A DNA stretch of 64,000 nt. It comes from GCA-016699835 sp964543905 (GTDB lineage: Bacteria; Planctomycetota; Phycisphaerae; Phycisphaerales; UBA1924). The stretch spans positions 62,001 to 126,000 of the forward strand of contig CAZIZO010000008.1 of assembly GCA_964543905.1 (NCBI GenBank), read 5' to 3'. The notes under the pieces are model-generated. The model had not been told where the DNA came from, searched no databases, and saw only the letters and a list, made by a program, of their open reading frames with translations. Position numbers and translations under genes: made by a program. Positions 1 to 8,046 of this stretch are shown piece after piece. Each line of letters starts with the position of its first letter. Position 1 is the stretch's first letter.

Positions 1-781
1 GTCGTGCATCCCCGAACGACAGGTGCGACCCCAGGATGCTCGCCGTCCCGTCCTGCCGCACCGTCGCGTCCTTCATGTGCACGTGCGCGATCCGCGTCGG
101 GAACGCCTCGATGAACTTCACCGGGTCCACGCCCTGCCAGATCAGGTGGCTTGGATCAAAGTTGAACTGGAACGCCGCGTGCCCGTCCAGCGCGTCCAGG
201 GCACGCTGCGCCGTGTGGAGGTCGTACGCGATCTCGCCCGGATGCACCTCGAGCGCAAAGGTCACGCCCTCCTTCTGGAAGACATCCAGGATCGGCCTCC
301 ATCGCCTCGCAAACTCGCGATACCCCGCGTCGATCTCATCCTGCGACGTCGGCGGAAAAAAGTACAACTTGTGCCACACCGGGCTGCCCGTGAACCCATT
401 GACCACCGAAACCCCCAACTTCGCCGCCGCTCGCGCCGTCGCCATCATCTCCGCCGCCGCTCGCTTCCGCACGCCTTCCGCCGAGCCATCCCCCCAGACG
501 TGCTTGGGCAGGATGAGTTGGTGTCGCGCGTCGATCGGGTCGGCCACCGCTTGCCCCACCAGGTGATTGCTGATCGCCCACGTCTTGAGCCCATGCCGCC
601 CCAGCACCTCGTGACGCCCTCGGCAATACCCCTTCTCCTTGAGCGCCCGGCCGACCTCGAAGTGATCGCCCCAGCACGCGAGTTCCAGCCCGTCGTAGCC
701 AAAGCCCCGAGCCTTGCTCGCGAGCGTCTCCAGGGTCAGGTCGGCCCACTGGCCGGTAAAGAGCGTCACGGGTCTTGACAT
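1..781 (-). CDS. Sugar phosphate isomerase/epimerase family protein (3' end cut by window edge)
   Basis: The reading frame starts at an ATG (complement of 779-781) and stays open to base 1, so the C-terminus is missing; about 260 residues are visible. The protein reads as a xylose-isomerase-like TIM barrel (AP endonuclease family 2 fold). It opens MSRPVTLFTGQWADLTLE, then has GFGYDGLELACWGDHFE (the typical 'YDGvEl' strand), a metal-site-like ALEVHPGEIAYD and NFDPSHLIWQG, and later HVHMKDA. Enzymes of this family isomerise or epimerise sugars or inositols in the cytoplasm; the substrate cannot be told from sequence. It lies 33 bases downstream of the YbbR-domain gene on the same strand and may be cotranscribed with it. 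Family assignment is firm; substrate is unknown. Confidence 0.85.
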   Translation of the reverse strand, partial: MSRPVTLFTGQWADLTLETLASKARGFGYDGLELACWGDHFEVGRALKEKGYCRGRHEVLGRHGLKTWAISNHLVGQAVADPIDARHQLILPKHVWGDGSAEGVRKRAAAEMMATARAAAKLGVSVVNGFTGSPVWHKLYFFPPTSQDEIDAGYREFARRWRPILDVFQKEGVTFALEVHPGEIAYDLHTAQRALDALDGHAAFQFNFDPSHLIWQGVDPVKFIEAFPTRIAHVHMKDATVRQDGTASILGSHLSFGDAR

Positions 782-814
782 GCGGGCTCCTTCGAGCATC
801 CAAGGTGCGAGTGT

Positions 815-1864
815 CTAGGGCAGGTTCGGCTTCACGCCGCTTCCGTTCAGGTTCTTCCGCGTCGCGGTGAAGTTCACCGTCTTGTTCGCCGCCTCAAACG
901 TCAGCGACGTCGGCATGTTCGAGAACACCACGTCCTTCGCCGTCAACTTCCCCCCCTCCAGTTCCGTGAACGACAGTTGCAGGATCGCCACCACCGGCAA
1001 CTTCTTCTCCTCGATCTGCTTCACCACGTCGCTCGGGCCCGTCACCTTCACGTCCGTCAGGAACTGGTCCTTCGCGTCGATCTTGATCTCCCAGTTCGGC
1101 TGCTCCCCCGCCGCCAGTTGAACATGCACCGGCACGCTCGGCAGCGTCACGCTCGCCGTCCGCCGACGCACCGTCAACGACACGTCCGCCTGCGCCGGCA
1201 CGCACGTCACCCGCGACGCCGACGCCAGCCCCGTCGGCGCCACCACGCGCAACGCCGTGATCGTCTCCTTCCGCCCGGGCACCAGCCGCGACGCCGCCGC
1301 CGCGTCCAGCGTGCACGTCGCGTACGAGTTCTCGTTCAGCGCCGTCGCGTCCCGCGCCGGCAGCCTCAGCATCACCCGCGACGGCTTGATCTCCGCCGCC
1401 GTCTCGAGTTCCAGAGAGCCCGCATCAAACCGCAGCGGGACCTCCCGCTCCACCATCGTGTCCACGCGAACCAGCATCGACGGTGGGTCCACCTTCTTGA
1501 TCGTCACGCCCCGCCGACGAACCTCCGCGTTCTCCCGCAGAACGGATCGAAAGTCGATCGTCTGATCTCCCGGCTCCAGCGCCGCCTCCCCAGGGCCCCC
1601 AAACAGCGGGAACGGCTGGCGAAACAGCCGCTCGATCTCGTCCACCGCACCCACCGCGCCCTCCAGCGTCACCTCCACGCGCACCGTCCGTCCCGACGTC
1701 GGCGCCGGCCCCTCCAGAACCTCCATGTACAGCGGCGCGTCGGGCGGCTGATAGGCCAACTCGATGACCAACTCCCGCTGACGCAGCGTCTCCGTCTCGG
1801 CAAAGGCCCAGATAAACACCGCGACCACCGTCACCACCACCAGCGTTGGAAGTTCTCGTAGCAT
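815..1864 (-). CDS. cdaR: YbbR-domain membrane protein, probable CdaR regulator of diadenylate cyclase
   Basis: A 349-residue protein with a single N-terminal membrane helix (about residues 5-22, LPTLVVVTVVAVFIWAFAE) and a long extracytoplasmic part rich in beta strands, as in YbbR-repeat proteins. The first repeat begins soon after the helix (VIELAYQPPDAPLYM), and a later one contains VPVHVQLAAGEQPNWEI. In Firmicutes CdaR (YbbR) sits next to the membrane diadenylate cyclase CdaA and modulates its activity. Here the gene starts 15 bases after the cdaA stop, the same arrangement. The usual third gene, glmM, does not follow; a sugar isomerase/epimerase does. The role is inferred from family and synteny. 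Confidence 0.8.
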   Translation of the reverse strand: MLRELPTLVVVTVVAVFIWAFAETETLRQRELVIELAYQPPDAPLYMEVLEGPAPTSGRTVRVEVTLEGAVGAVDEIERLFRQPFPLFGGPGEAALEPGDQTIDFRSVLRENAEVRRRGVTIKKVDPPSMLVRVDTMVEREVPLRFDAGSLELETAAEIKPSRVMLRLPARDATALNENSYATCTLDAAAASRLVPGRKETITALRVVAPTGLASASRVTCVPAQADVSLTVRRRTASVTLPSVPVHVQLAAGEQPNWEIKIDAKDQFLTDVKVTGPSDVVKQIEEKKLPVVAILQLSFTELEGGKLTAKDVVFSNMPTSLTFEAANKTVNFTATRKNLNGSGVKPNLP

Positions 1865-1879
1865 GCGTCGTCGCCCGCA

Positions 1880-2845
1880 CTACACGTGCTCGCGGGGGCC
1901 CTCCTTGAACGCGATCGAATCGTGCATTCCCGTTGATCCCATCCCCGCGATCGAGTCCCCCGCGTCCGCCGACCGCGCCGTCCCTGTCTCCCCTTGGTCC
2001 TCCACGCGCCGCCCGCGGGAGACCGTCGGCAACGCCTTGCCCAGCCGCGCCTTCAGTTCCTCTCGCAGCGTCTCCTCCGACATGGGCGACGACAGCCGTC
2101 CACGCTCCGCCAACCGGATCGCGCCCGTCTCCTCGCTCACGATCACCACCACCGCGTCACACTCCCTCGACAACCCCACCGCCGCCCGATGCCGAGACCC
2201 CAGCGTCGGATCGGGCATGTCCCCCGGGTCCGCCAGAGGCAGTTGCGCCCCCGCCGCATACACCGACTTGCCCCGGACGATCACCGCCAAATCGTGCAAC
2301 GCCGACCCCGGGAAAAAAATCGTCTGCAACAACCGCGCCGACAGGTCGGCGTTCAGCACCGTGCCCCCTTCCACCACCCCCTTCAGACCCACCTGCCGCT
2401 CGATCGCGACGATCGCCCCAAACTTCTGCCGCGACAAGTACGCCGCCGCCTTCACGATCTCGTCCACCACCAACTGCACGTCCTTGGGCGTCGAACGCAG
2501 GAACGGCGCCTCCCCGATGCGCACCGCCGCGCGCCGTAGTTCCGGCTGAAAGATCACGATCAGCGCGATCGCCGCCAGCGCCAGGAATCGATCGATCAGG
2601 AAACTCAGTCGCTGGAACGCCTCCCCTTGCCCAACCACGCGCGACAAAATCGCGAGCAACACCAGCACCGCCAGAACCCCCTTGAGCGCCCCCGCCGCAC
2701 GGGTTCCCTGAACAAACCGGGCCACCAGATACACAAACACCCAAATGACCAACAACTCCACCGCCACCTGCCAAGGCGGGTACGCGGCCACGCGATCCAG
2801 GATCGACTGGAGCCGCTCAACGAGTTGGATCTGCCCAAGCGGAAT
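1880..2845 (-). CDS. cdaA: Diadenylate cyclase (DisA_N/DAC domain), CdaA type
   Basis: A membrane diadenylate cyclase predicted to make cyclic di-AMP from two ATP. It has three N-terminal membrane helices, then a DAC domain with FGAIVAIER, LNADLSARLLQTIFFPGSALHD and the GSRHRAAVG nucleotide-binding motif, and a polar tail of about 70 residues. The usual Asp-Gly-Ala motif after 'LHD' reads Asp-Leu-Ala here. The first conventional start in frame is GTG at 2791 and has no ribosome site. An ATT codon 18 codons upstream (base 2845) sits 7 bases after a perfect AGGAGG, and the extra residues (PLGQIQLVERLQSILDRV) look like the amphipathic helix found at CdaA N-termini, so I place the start there (321 aa). 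The cdaR-like gene follows 15 bases after the stop. Confidence 0.85.
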   Translation of the reverse strand: MPLGQIQLVERLQSILDRVAAYPPWQVAVELLVIWVFVYLVARFVQGTRAAGALKGVLAVLVLLAILSRVVGQGEAFQRLSFLIDRFLALAAIALIVIFQPELRRAAVRIGEAPFLRSTPKDVQLVVDEIVKAAAYLSRQKFGAIVAIERQVGLKGVVEGGTVLNADLSARLLQTIFFPGSALHDLAVIVRGKSVYAAGAQLPLADPGDMPDPTLGSRHRAAVGLSRECDAVVVIVSEETGAIRLAERGRLSSPMSEETLREELKARLGKALPTVSRGRRVEDQGETGTARSADAGDSIAGMGSTGMHDSIAFKEGPREHV

Positions 2846-2852
2846 GCGACAC

Positions 2853-2858
2853 CCTCCT
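2853..2858 (-). promoter_or_regulatory. Strong ribosome binding site that decides the cdaA start
   Basis: The minus strand reads AGGAGG here, seven bases before an in-frame ATT. No ATG, GTG or TTG lies at a suitable distance in the cdaA frame. A GTG directly after the AGGAGG is out of frame and too close to the site. Confidence 0.65.
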
Positions 2859-2955
2859 GTTCTGACCAGAGTCTACACGCGGGACGCTCTATGGGCTGCA
2901 TCAAAACCCCAGGCTCCCTCCGATTCTCCCACCCGCTCGACCCGTACGCTCACGC

Positions 2956-3222
2956 ATGGCATGGACGATCACGCAGTTCCAGGAGACCCCCAACCCCAAC
3001 GCCCTCAAGTGTGCGTTGGATCACCCCATCACCGACGCCCCCAAGTCGTATTCGTCCGCCGCCGCCGCCGCGGGCGACCCCGTCGCCGCACGCCTCTTCT
3101 CGATCCCGGGCGTGACGAACCTCCTTATCCACCCGACCTGGATCACCGTCAACAAATCCCCCGACATCCCTTGGAAATCCATCAAGCCCGCCGTCGCCAA
3201 GGCCCTCGGATCGCTCCCCTGA
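2956..3222 (+). CDS. Nfu/NifU N-terminal (Scaffold_Nfu_N) domain protein
   Basis: An 88-residue protein that is a single Nfu_N domain. It starts ITQFQETPNPNALKC, the 'TPNPntLKf' signature, followed by ARLFSIPGVTNLLI and HPTWITVNKSPDIPW. In Nfu proteins this domain precedes a C-terminal NifU domain with a CXXC motif that carries an Fe-S cluster; that domain is absent, so this protein cannot hold a cluster in the usual way. It probably helps Fe-S delivery or acts as a partner domain in the cytoplasm. The start ATG at 2956 lacks a clear ribosome site. It diverges from cdaA and precedes an unrelated membrane protein. Family call is firm; function is inferred. Confidence 0.8.
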   Translation: MAWTITQFQETPNPNALKCALDHPITDAPKSYSSAAAAAGDPVAARLFSIPGVTNLLIHPTWITVNKSPDIPWKSIKPAVAKALGSLP

Positions 3223-3298
3223 CGATCCCTCGCCGTGATATCCTGCCCCAGTTCGACCCACCCGACGCGTGTCGGCCTCGAACACAGGGAGCGAAGTC

Positions 3299-3856
3299 AT
3301 GGACCTGCTTTCGCAGTTGTGGTTGCCGATCCTCCTCGCCGCCGCCGCCGTCTGGTTCTGGAACTTCGTGTCCTGGTCGATCTTGTCGATCCACCGCAAC
3401 GACTTCGCCAGCCTGCCCAACGAGGACGCCGTCATGTCGTCCCTCCGCGCCCTCAACATTCCCCCCGGCACCTACTGCTTCCCCCGCGCCGCCTCCAATG
3501 CCGAATGCAAGGCCCCCGAGTTCCAGGCCAAGTGGAAGGCCGGTCCCGCGGGACTCCTCAGCATCTGGCCCTCCGACACCAAGATGGGCGGCAAGATGCT
3601 CGCCTCCTTCGCCGTCTGCCTCCTCGTGAGCCTCCTCGTCGGATATCTCGGCGCCGCCGCCCTCGACAAAGGCACCGGCTTTGCCAAGGCCATGCAAGTC
3701 CTCGGCACGGCGGGCGTCCTCGCCTACACCATGGGCGGGCTCTGCCAGGCCATCTGGTTCAACGCCACACGCTCCGCCAAGATCGCCATGGTCCTCGACG
3801 GCGTCGTCGCGGGCCTCGCCACGGGGGCCATCTTTGCCGCGCTCTGGCCCAAGTGA
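3299..3856 (+). CDS. Conserved hypothetical membrane protein
   Basis: I start this gene at the ATG at 3299, which follows an AGGGAG ribosome site by seven bases; an in-frame start 10 codons upstream lacks one. The 185-residue product has an N-terminal membrane helix (LWLPILLAAAAVWFWNFVSW), a soluble segment with a proline-rich turn (NIPPGTYCFP), and three further helices in the second half (MLASFAVCLLVSLLVGYLGA; LGTAGVLAYTMGGLCQAIWF; VLDGVVAGLATGAIFAALW). I recognise no catalytic motif and cannot name a function. The mutY reading frame appears to begin within its last codons. Confidence 0.8.
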   Translation: MDLLSQLWLPILLAAAAVWFWNFVSWSILSIHRNDFASLPNEDAVMSSLRALNIPPGTYCFPRAASNAECKAPEFQAKWKAGPAGLLSIWPSDTKMGGKMLASFAVCLLVSLLVGYLGAAALDKGTGFAKAMQVLGTAGVLAYTMGGLCQAIWFNATRSAKIAMVLDGVVAGLATGAIFAALWPK

Positions 3857-5030
3857 GTTCTCGTCTTCCCTCGCCCGCGATCCGCAGATCGTCCACGCAA
3901 TCTGCGCGTGGTTTGATCGCGCCATGCGCGACCTTCCCTGGCGACGCACCGGACCGCCCGGTCGGCGCGATCCTTATCACACGCTCCTCAGTGAGTTGAT
4001 GCTCCAGCAGACCCAGGTCGCCCGCGTCATCGACAAGTTCACCCTCTTCCTCGCCCGTTATCCAACGCTCGCCCACCTCGCCGCCGCTCCCGTCGAAGAC
4101 GTCCTCGCCCTCTGGTCGGGCTTGGGCTATTACCGCCGAGCCAGGCTCCTCCACGCCGCCGCACAATCCATCATCAACGACCACGCTGGTAGAGTCCCCC
4201 GCGACGTCCAAACCCTCCGGTCGATCCCCGGCATCGGGCCGTACACCGCCGGCGCCATCGCCTCCATCGCCCACGGACAGCCCGCCCCGCTCGTGGACGG
4301 CAACGTCGTCCGCGTCCTCCTGCGCGTCGAAGCCCGCGACGGACGAGCCAGCGACAAGGCCACGATGGACTGGACGTGGAAGCGGGCCGCGTCGCTCGTG
4401 GCCAGCGCCGATCGCCCCGGCGTGTTCAATGAGGCCCTGATGGAACTCGGCTCGACCGTCTGCACCCCGAAATCGCCCACCTGCGACTCCTGCCCCCTCG
4501 CCCGACTCTGCCGTGCGAAGGCGGCGGGACGCCAAACCCAGATCCCCAGCCCCAAGGTGAAGGCCAAGCGCCAGGGAATGAGACTCGCGTGCGTGGTCCT
4601 TCGTGATGACCGAGGGCGCGTCCTGATGGAAGAGCGCGCCCCCGTCGGCTTGTGGGCCGGGCTTTGGCAGCCGTTCTCCATCACCTCCACCCTTGCGTCC
4701 AAAGCCGCGGAACGACGTCGCGTCCTCGCCGCCCTCCGGAAACTCGGAATCCCAGTCCAACCTCGCGAGTTGACGCACGCCGTCGACTTCACCTTCCACA
4801 CCAGCCACCGCGAAGTGGAGTTCCGCGTCTATCTCGTCCCTTCGCCCATCTCCTCGGCCCTGGCAACGCGAGCGGTTGCCGCCCCGTGCTCCACCGACGC
4901 GTCGAAACGCCGTTGGGTTACGCCCAGACAACTGCACGCGATCGCGCTCTCGAACGCGCACAAGCAGGTCTTGGCGAGCGCGGGCCTCGTGATGACCACA
5001 TCCCCACCCCCTCGACGGACGCGACGATGA
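3834..5030 (+). CDS. mutY: A/G-specific adenine DNA glycosylase MutY
   Basis: This base-excision-repair enzyme removes adenine paired with 8-oxoguanine. Hallmarks are all present: LLSELMLQQTQVARV with the catalytic Glu, the helix-hairpin-helix LRSIPGIGPYTAGAI, the catalytic Asp in LVDGNVVRVLLR, and the four-cysteine [4Fe-4S] loop CTPKSPTCDSCPLARLC. A Nudix-like C-terminal 8-oxoG recognition domain follows (LACVVLRDDRGRVLMEERAP, then GLWAGLWQPF). The start is uncertain. The conserved region begins near QIVHAICAWFDRAMRDLPWR, and no ATG or GTG with a ribosome site lies just ahead. The nearest conventional codon is TTG at 3834, inside the end of the previous gene; ATG at 3924 would cut off a conserved helix. 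The gene converges on asparagine synthetase. Confidence 0.92.
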   Translation: MPRSGPSEFSSSLARDPQIVHAICAWFDRAMRDLPWRRTGPPGRRDPYHTLLSELMLQQTQVARVIDKFTLFLARYPTLAHLAAAPVEDVLALWSGLGYYRRARLLHAAAQSIINDHAGRVPRDVQTLRSIPGIGPYTAGAIASIAHGQPAPLVDGNVVRVLLRVEARDGRASDKATMDWTWKRAASLVASADRPGVFNEALMELGSTVCTPKSPTCDSCPLARLCRAKAAGRQTQIPSPKVKAKRQGMRLACVVLRDDRGRVLMEERAPVGLWAGLWQPFSITSTLASKAAERRRVLAALRKLGIPVQPRELTHAVDFTFHTSHREVEFRVYLVPSPISSALATRAVAAPCSTDASKRRWVTPRQLHAIALSNAHKQVLASAGLVMTTSPPPRRTRR

Positions 5031-5061
5031 TCGAGGGAGAGCCGCCCCGCGCCCCTCGCGC

Positions 5062-7215
5062 TCACCACGTCTTCACCCAGATCCCCAGCACCAGCAGCAT
5101 GTACAACCGCTGCGAGTGATCGCGCACGCCGCTCATGTGCTCGTCCACCATCTTCGCGATGAACGCGCGGTTCAGTTCCAGCCCAAGTTTGCTCGCGGGA
5201 AACGGATCGCCCGAGTTCAGCGTGTCCATCAGCAGCGTCTTCATCCCGCCAAAGTCCGTCCGAAACCACTCGCCGATCGGGATCGCAAACCCCATCTTCG
5301 GGCGATCCACGATCTCGGCGGGAAAAGACCTGCGGGCCAGTTGGCGGAGAAGGCCCTTCCGCTGCCCCCCGGGCGTCAGCACCTCTTCGGGCAGCGATCG
5401 CGCGAGTTCCCGCACGTCGCGTGCCAGCATGGGAGCGCGGGCCTCGACCCCCGCGGCGAGCGAAGCGGCATCAACCTTCGCCAGCAGACCATCCGGAAAA
5501 TGGCATTGCATCTCATATCGCGCCGCCGCGATCGCCGAACGCGGCTGAGGTCGCTCGTCGATGCGGACCAGAACCGACGGAACCAACGTCGCCAGCATCG
5601 ACGATGGAAAGATGTCGATCAGGTCGTCATAGCCCGCGCCCACGCTCGCTCGGGTCAGACGAGCGAGTTTGTCGATCATGGACTTGGGATGCGCTCCCGT
5701 GCTCAAGCGTTCCATGCTCGACTGCAATACTCGGGCAACGATCCCCGTACGCCGCAGCACGCCCACCATTCGCGCCGCCCGGTAGCGCTCATACCCGAGA
5801 AACATCTCGTCTCCACCGTCCCCCGTCAGGATGACCTTGGCGAAGTTCGAGGCCGCCCGAAACGCCCAGTGCGTCGGCAGCAGCGAACTGTCCCCGAAGG
5901 GCGCCCCGATCAGCCCGATCAGTCGGACCAGGTCCGCCGCGGGATCAGGGTGGACATCGATCGTCTCGTGGCGCAGCCCAATCACCCGCGCCACCTCCTC
6001 CGCGTAGCGGCTCTCGTCATACCGCGCATCGGGCATCCGGACGCACAGCGAACGAACCTCTCGACCCGATCGTGCGGCCATCCACGCCACCAGCGTCGAG
6101 TCGATCCCGCCCGACAGCAGGCACGCCACCGGAACATCCGCGTCCAGCCGATCGTGCACCGCGACCTCCAGCGCCCGCTCCACTCGGGCGACCGCCCCGC
6201 CGGACCCCATCGCCAAGGGGGCCTGCACATGGTGGTGGTGGTGGTGGTGGTCGGGGGCCTGATCGCTCAGCCCATGGAGAGTCGTCGGCGCCCCATCGCC
6301 GGGCACACTCCACGGATAGAGACGGGGCGGCAACGCTTCGACATCCCCCCAGGGAGAGCCGTACCCACGCGCGAGGCAGCGCCCGATCTCCCTCGTGGAG
6401 TCCGACCGCCGATCGGGGCCCATCATGTCGCGCACCCGTCGCGGCCCATACATCGTGCTCGAAAACACCCAGTCGCCGGGCGCCCCCGTGTGCGCGGACG
6501 CCGATCGTCCCGAGCAGAACAACGGCTTCTCACCCGTCTCCCCGCGCCAGACCAGGAGACTCGCTCGTGAACGATCCCAGATCATCCACGCGCCCATCGC
6601 GTCCAAATGCTCGCCGAGCCACACGTGCCACGCCCGCCACCCGTGCAGCAACACCTCCGTATCGCTGTGGTCCGACTCAAATCGGTGCCCCGCGGCCTGC
6701 AACTCCCCGCGCACCTCGCGGTGGTTGTAGATGCACCCGTTGAACACCACCGCGACCAGGTCGTTCCTGTCCTTTGGAGCACGCAGCACCCGCGAGTCCC
6801 CATCGCCTTCCGCGATCGACCGATACCGCACCGAGTCGCCGGGCCCCCCATGGAACAACACGGGCAGCGCGAGCCCTTCGAACGTCGCGATCTCGGCGCC
6901 GTCCCGTGCCGGCCGTGCGCCCTCCGAGGGCCCCGCGCCCCCGCTCCGACCTCCCCCCGGGCCGTGCATCGACACCATCGGCTGCGCCCCGCCCGCATGG
7001 TCCAGAATGCTCAGCCGCCGATGCACCAGCGCCACATCCACCACCGTCCCATCCGCCCGCACCGCCCGATCCCGAAATCGCCCCTGCCCGTCCGGCCCGC
7101 GGTGCGTGATGGTCGAATCCAACACATCCAGCCACGCCTCCGGAATCGCCACCTCATGCGGCGGCACGGGCGAGCCGGGTCGATGGACACGCAGTATGCC
7201 GGCGATCCCGCACAT
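5062..7215 (-). CDS. asnB: Asparagine synthetase (glutamine-hydrolysing)
   Basis: A 717-residue class II glutamine amidotransferase/asparagine synthetase. Met1-Cys2 (MCGIAGIL) supplies the glutaminase nucleophile; HRRLSILD and SDTEVLLHGW carry the glutamine-binding Arg and Asp. The synthetase half has the ATP PP-loop LLSGGIDSTLVAW and DGGDEMFLGYERYR. It makes asparagine from aspartate, glutamine and ATP in the cytoplasm. Oddities: about 75 residues, rich in Gly/Ser and charged residues, are inserted between GGAQPM and VVFNG; the usual FNGEIYN reads FNGCIYN, replacing a glutamine-contacting Glu by Cys; and a run of seven His lies between the two domains. Some such proteins amidate cell-surface sugars instead, so the acceptor is not certain. 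Confidence 0.9.
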   Translation of the reverse strand: MCGIAGILRVHRPGSPVPPHEVAIPEAWLDVLDSTITHRGPDGQGRFRDRAVRADGTVVDVALVHRRLSILDHAGGAQPMVSMHGPGGGRSGGAGPSEGARPARDGAEIATFEGLALPVLFHGGPGDSVRYRSIAEGDGDSRVLRAPKDRNDLVAVVFNGCIYNHREVRGELQAAGHRFESDHSDTEVLLHGWRAWHVWLGEHLDAMGAWMIWDRSRASLLVWRGETGEKPLFCSGRSASAHTGAPGDWVFSSTMYGPRRVRDMMGPDRRSDSTREIGRCLARGYGSPWGDVEALPPRLYPWSVPGDGAPTTLHGLSDQAPDHHHHHHHVQAPLAMGSGGAVARVERALEVAVHDRLDADVPVACLLSGGIDSTLVAWMAARSGREVRSLCVRMPDARYDESRYAEEVARVIGLRHETIDVHPDPAADLVRLIGLIGAPFGDSSLLPTHWAFRAASNFAKVILTGDGGDEMFLGYERYRAARMVGVLRRTGIVARVLQSSMERLSTGAHPKSMIDKLARLTRASVGAGYDDLIDIFPSSMLATLVPSVLVRIDERPQPRSAIAAARYEMQCHFPDGLLAKVDAASLAAGVEARAPMLARDVRELARSLPEEVLTPGGQRKGLLRQLARRSFPAEIVDRPKMGFAIPIGEWFRTDFGGMKTLLMDTLNSGDPFPASKLGLELNRAFIAKMVDEHMSGVRDHSQRLYMLLVLGIWVKTW
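6231..6251. repeat. GGT trinucleotide repeat (seven copies) inside asnB
   Basis: Seven perfect tandem GGT units on the plus strand. On the coding strand they give most of a seven-histidine run in the linker between the glutaminase and synthetase domains. Tract length may vary between strains without shifting the frame. Confidence 0.95.
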
Positions 7216-7251
7216 GCAGCGGCGCTTCGGGGGGGGGGTGGCGCGTCGCTT

Positions 7252-8016
7252 TCACCCCTTGGCCTTCGTCGTCGGGCGGGGCCCGCCCGACGCGCCGGGA
7301 TCGGACGTTCTCGCCTCCCGCTCGCTCTCCCCCTCGACGGGGCCCGTCGGCGCCGGCATCGCCGATCCCTCTCCCCCTCCGGCCAGACCCGCCCCGCTCG
7401 ACTTCTTCGGCACATCCGCCGTCGCCTGCCTCGGCATCATCCACCGTACCGCCGCCTCGATCCATGGCGCCGAAGCAATCAGGTCCGGACTGTTGTTTTC
7501 CTTCGCTCGCCGTTCATTCCGCAGCATCCACAGCGTGTGCAGCACGCGGGTGAGCACGATACCCGCGCCGAATCCAAACGCCGTCGCCTTTGCCACCCCC
7601 GAGCCGTTCGCGATCATGATGTGCTGCGTGCCCAGCGCCACGATGTACAGGAGCGGCGAGAGCACCGCCCGCTCGAACTGCACCAGCGTCGCATCACGCA
7701 CGAAGTTCATGGTGTCCAGCCCCGCCTGCGTGATCTTCCGTCCGATCCGCGGCGTCTTCCGCGGCGCGTGGTTCGCCAGCCAGTGCAGCACGTAGTACAC
7801 CGCGACATCCGCGATGATGTCCACCAGGAACGTCAACGCGTTGATGATCAGTTCCTTCCGGATCGGCAGGTTCCGATCCAGCCAGTCCAGCACCCCCCAC
7901 ACCTCCCACACGTGCATCACGCCCACCGTGATCGCGAGCGCGAGGATCCCCGCCACCACGATGTTCACGTTGACGTTCACCACCCGCCGGTCGTACAGAC
8001 GCGAAAACCAGCCCAT
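7252..8016 (-). CDS. Hypothetical membrane protein
   Basis: A 254-residue protein I do not recognise. It starts MGWFSRLYDRRVVNVNVN and has about four hydrophobic segments: IVVAGILALAITVGVMHVW, LIINALTFLVDIIADVAVYYVL, LSPLLYIVALGTQHIMIA and ATAFGFGAGIVLTRVLHTLW. A low-complexity Pro/Gly/Glu tail of about 60 residues follows, ending KAKG. The soluble linker between helices 2 and 3 is basic. It lies 37 bases ahead of asnB on the same strand, so the two may be cotranscribed, but nothing in the sequence ties it to amidotransferase chemistry. Confidence 0.75.
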   Translation of the reverse strand: MGWFSRLYDRRVVNVNVNIVVAGILALAITVGVMHVWEVWGVLDWLDRNLPIRKELIINALTFLVDIIADVAVYYVLHWLANHAPRKTPRIGRKITQAGLDTMNFVRDATLVQFERAVLSPLLYIVALGTQHIMIANGSGVAKATAFGFGAGIVLTRVLHTLWMLRNERRAKENNSPDLIASAPWIEAAVRWMMPRQATADVPKKSSGAGLAGGGEGSAMPAPTGPVEGESEREARTSDPGASGGPRPTTKAKG

Positions 8017-8046
8017 GCGGCCAAGTCTAGTCGCCGTTCGCGCCCC

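Noticed and set aside
3125..3133. TTATCCACC, one mismatch from a DnaA box
   Set aside because: It is a single copy inside the Nfu-N gene, with no other box near it or near the composition switch at 12 kb.
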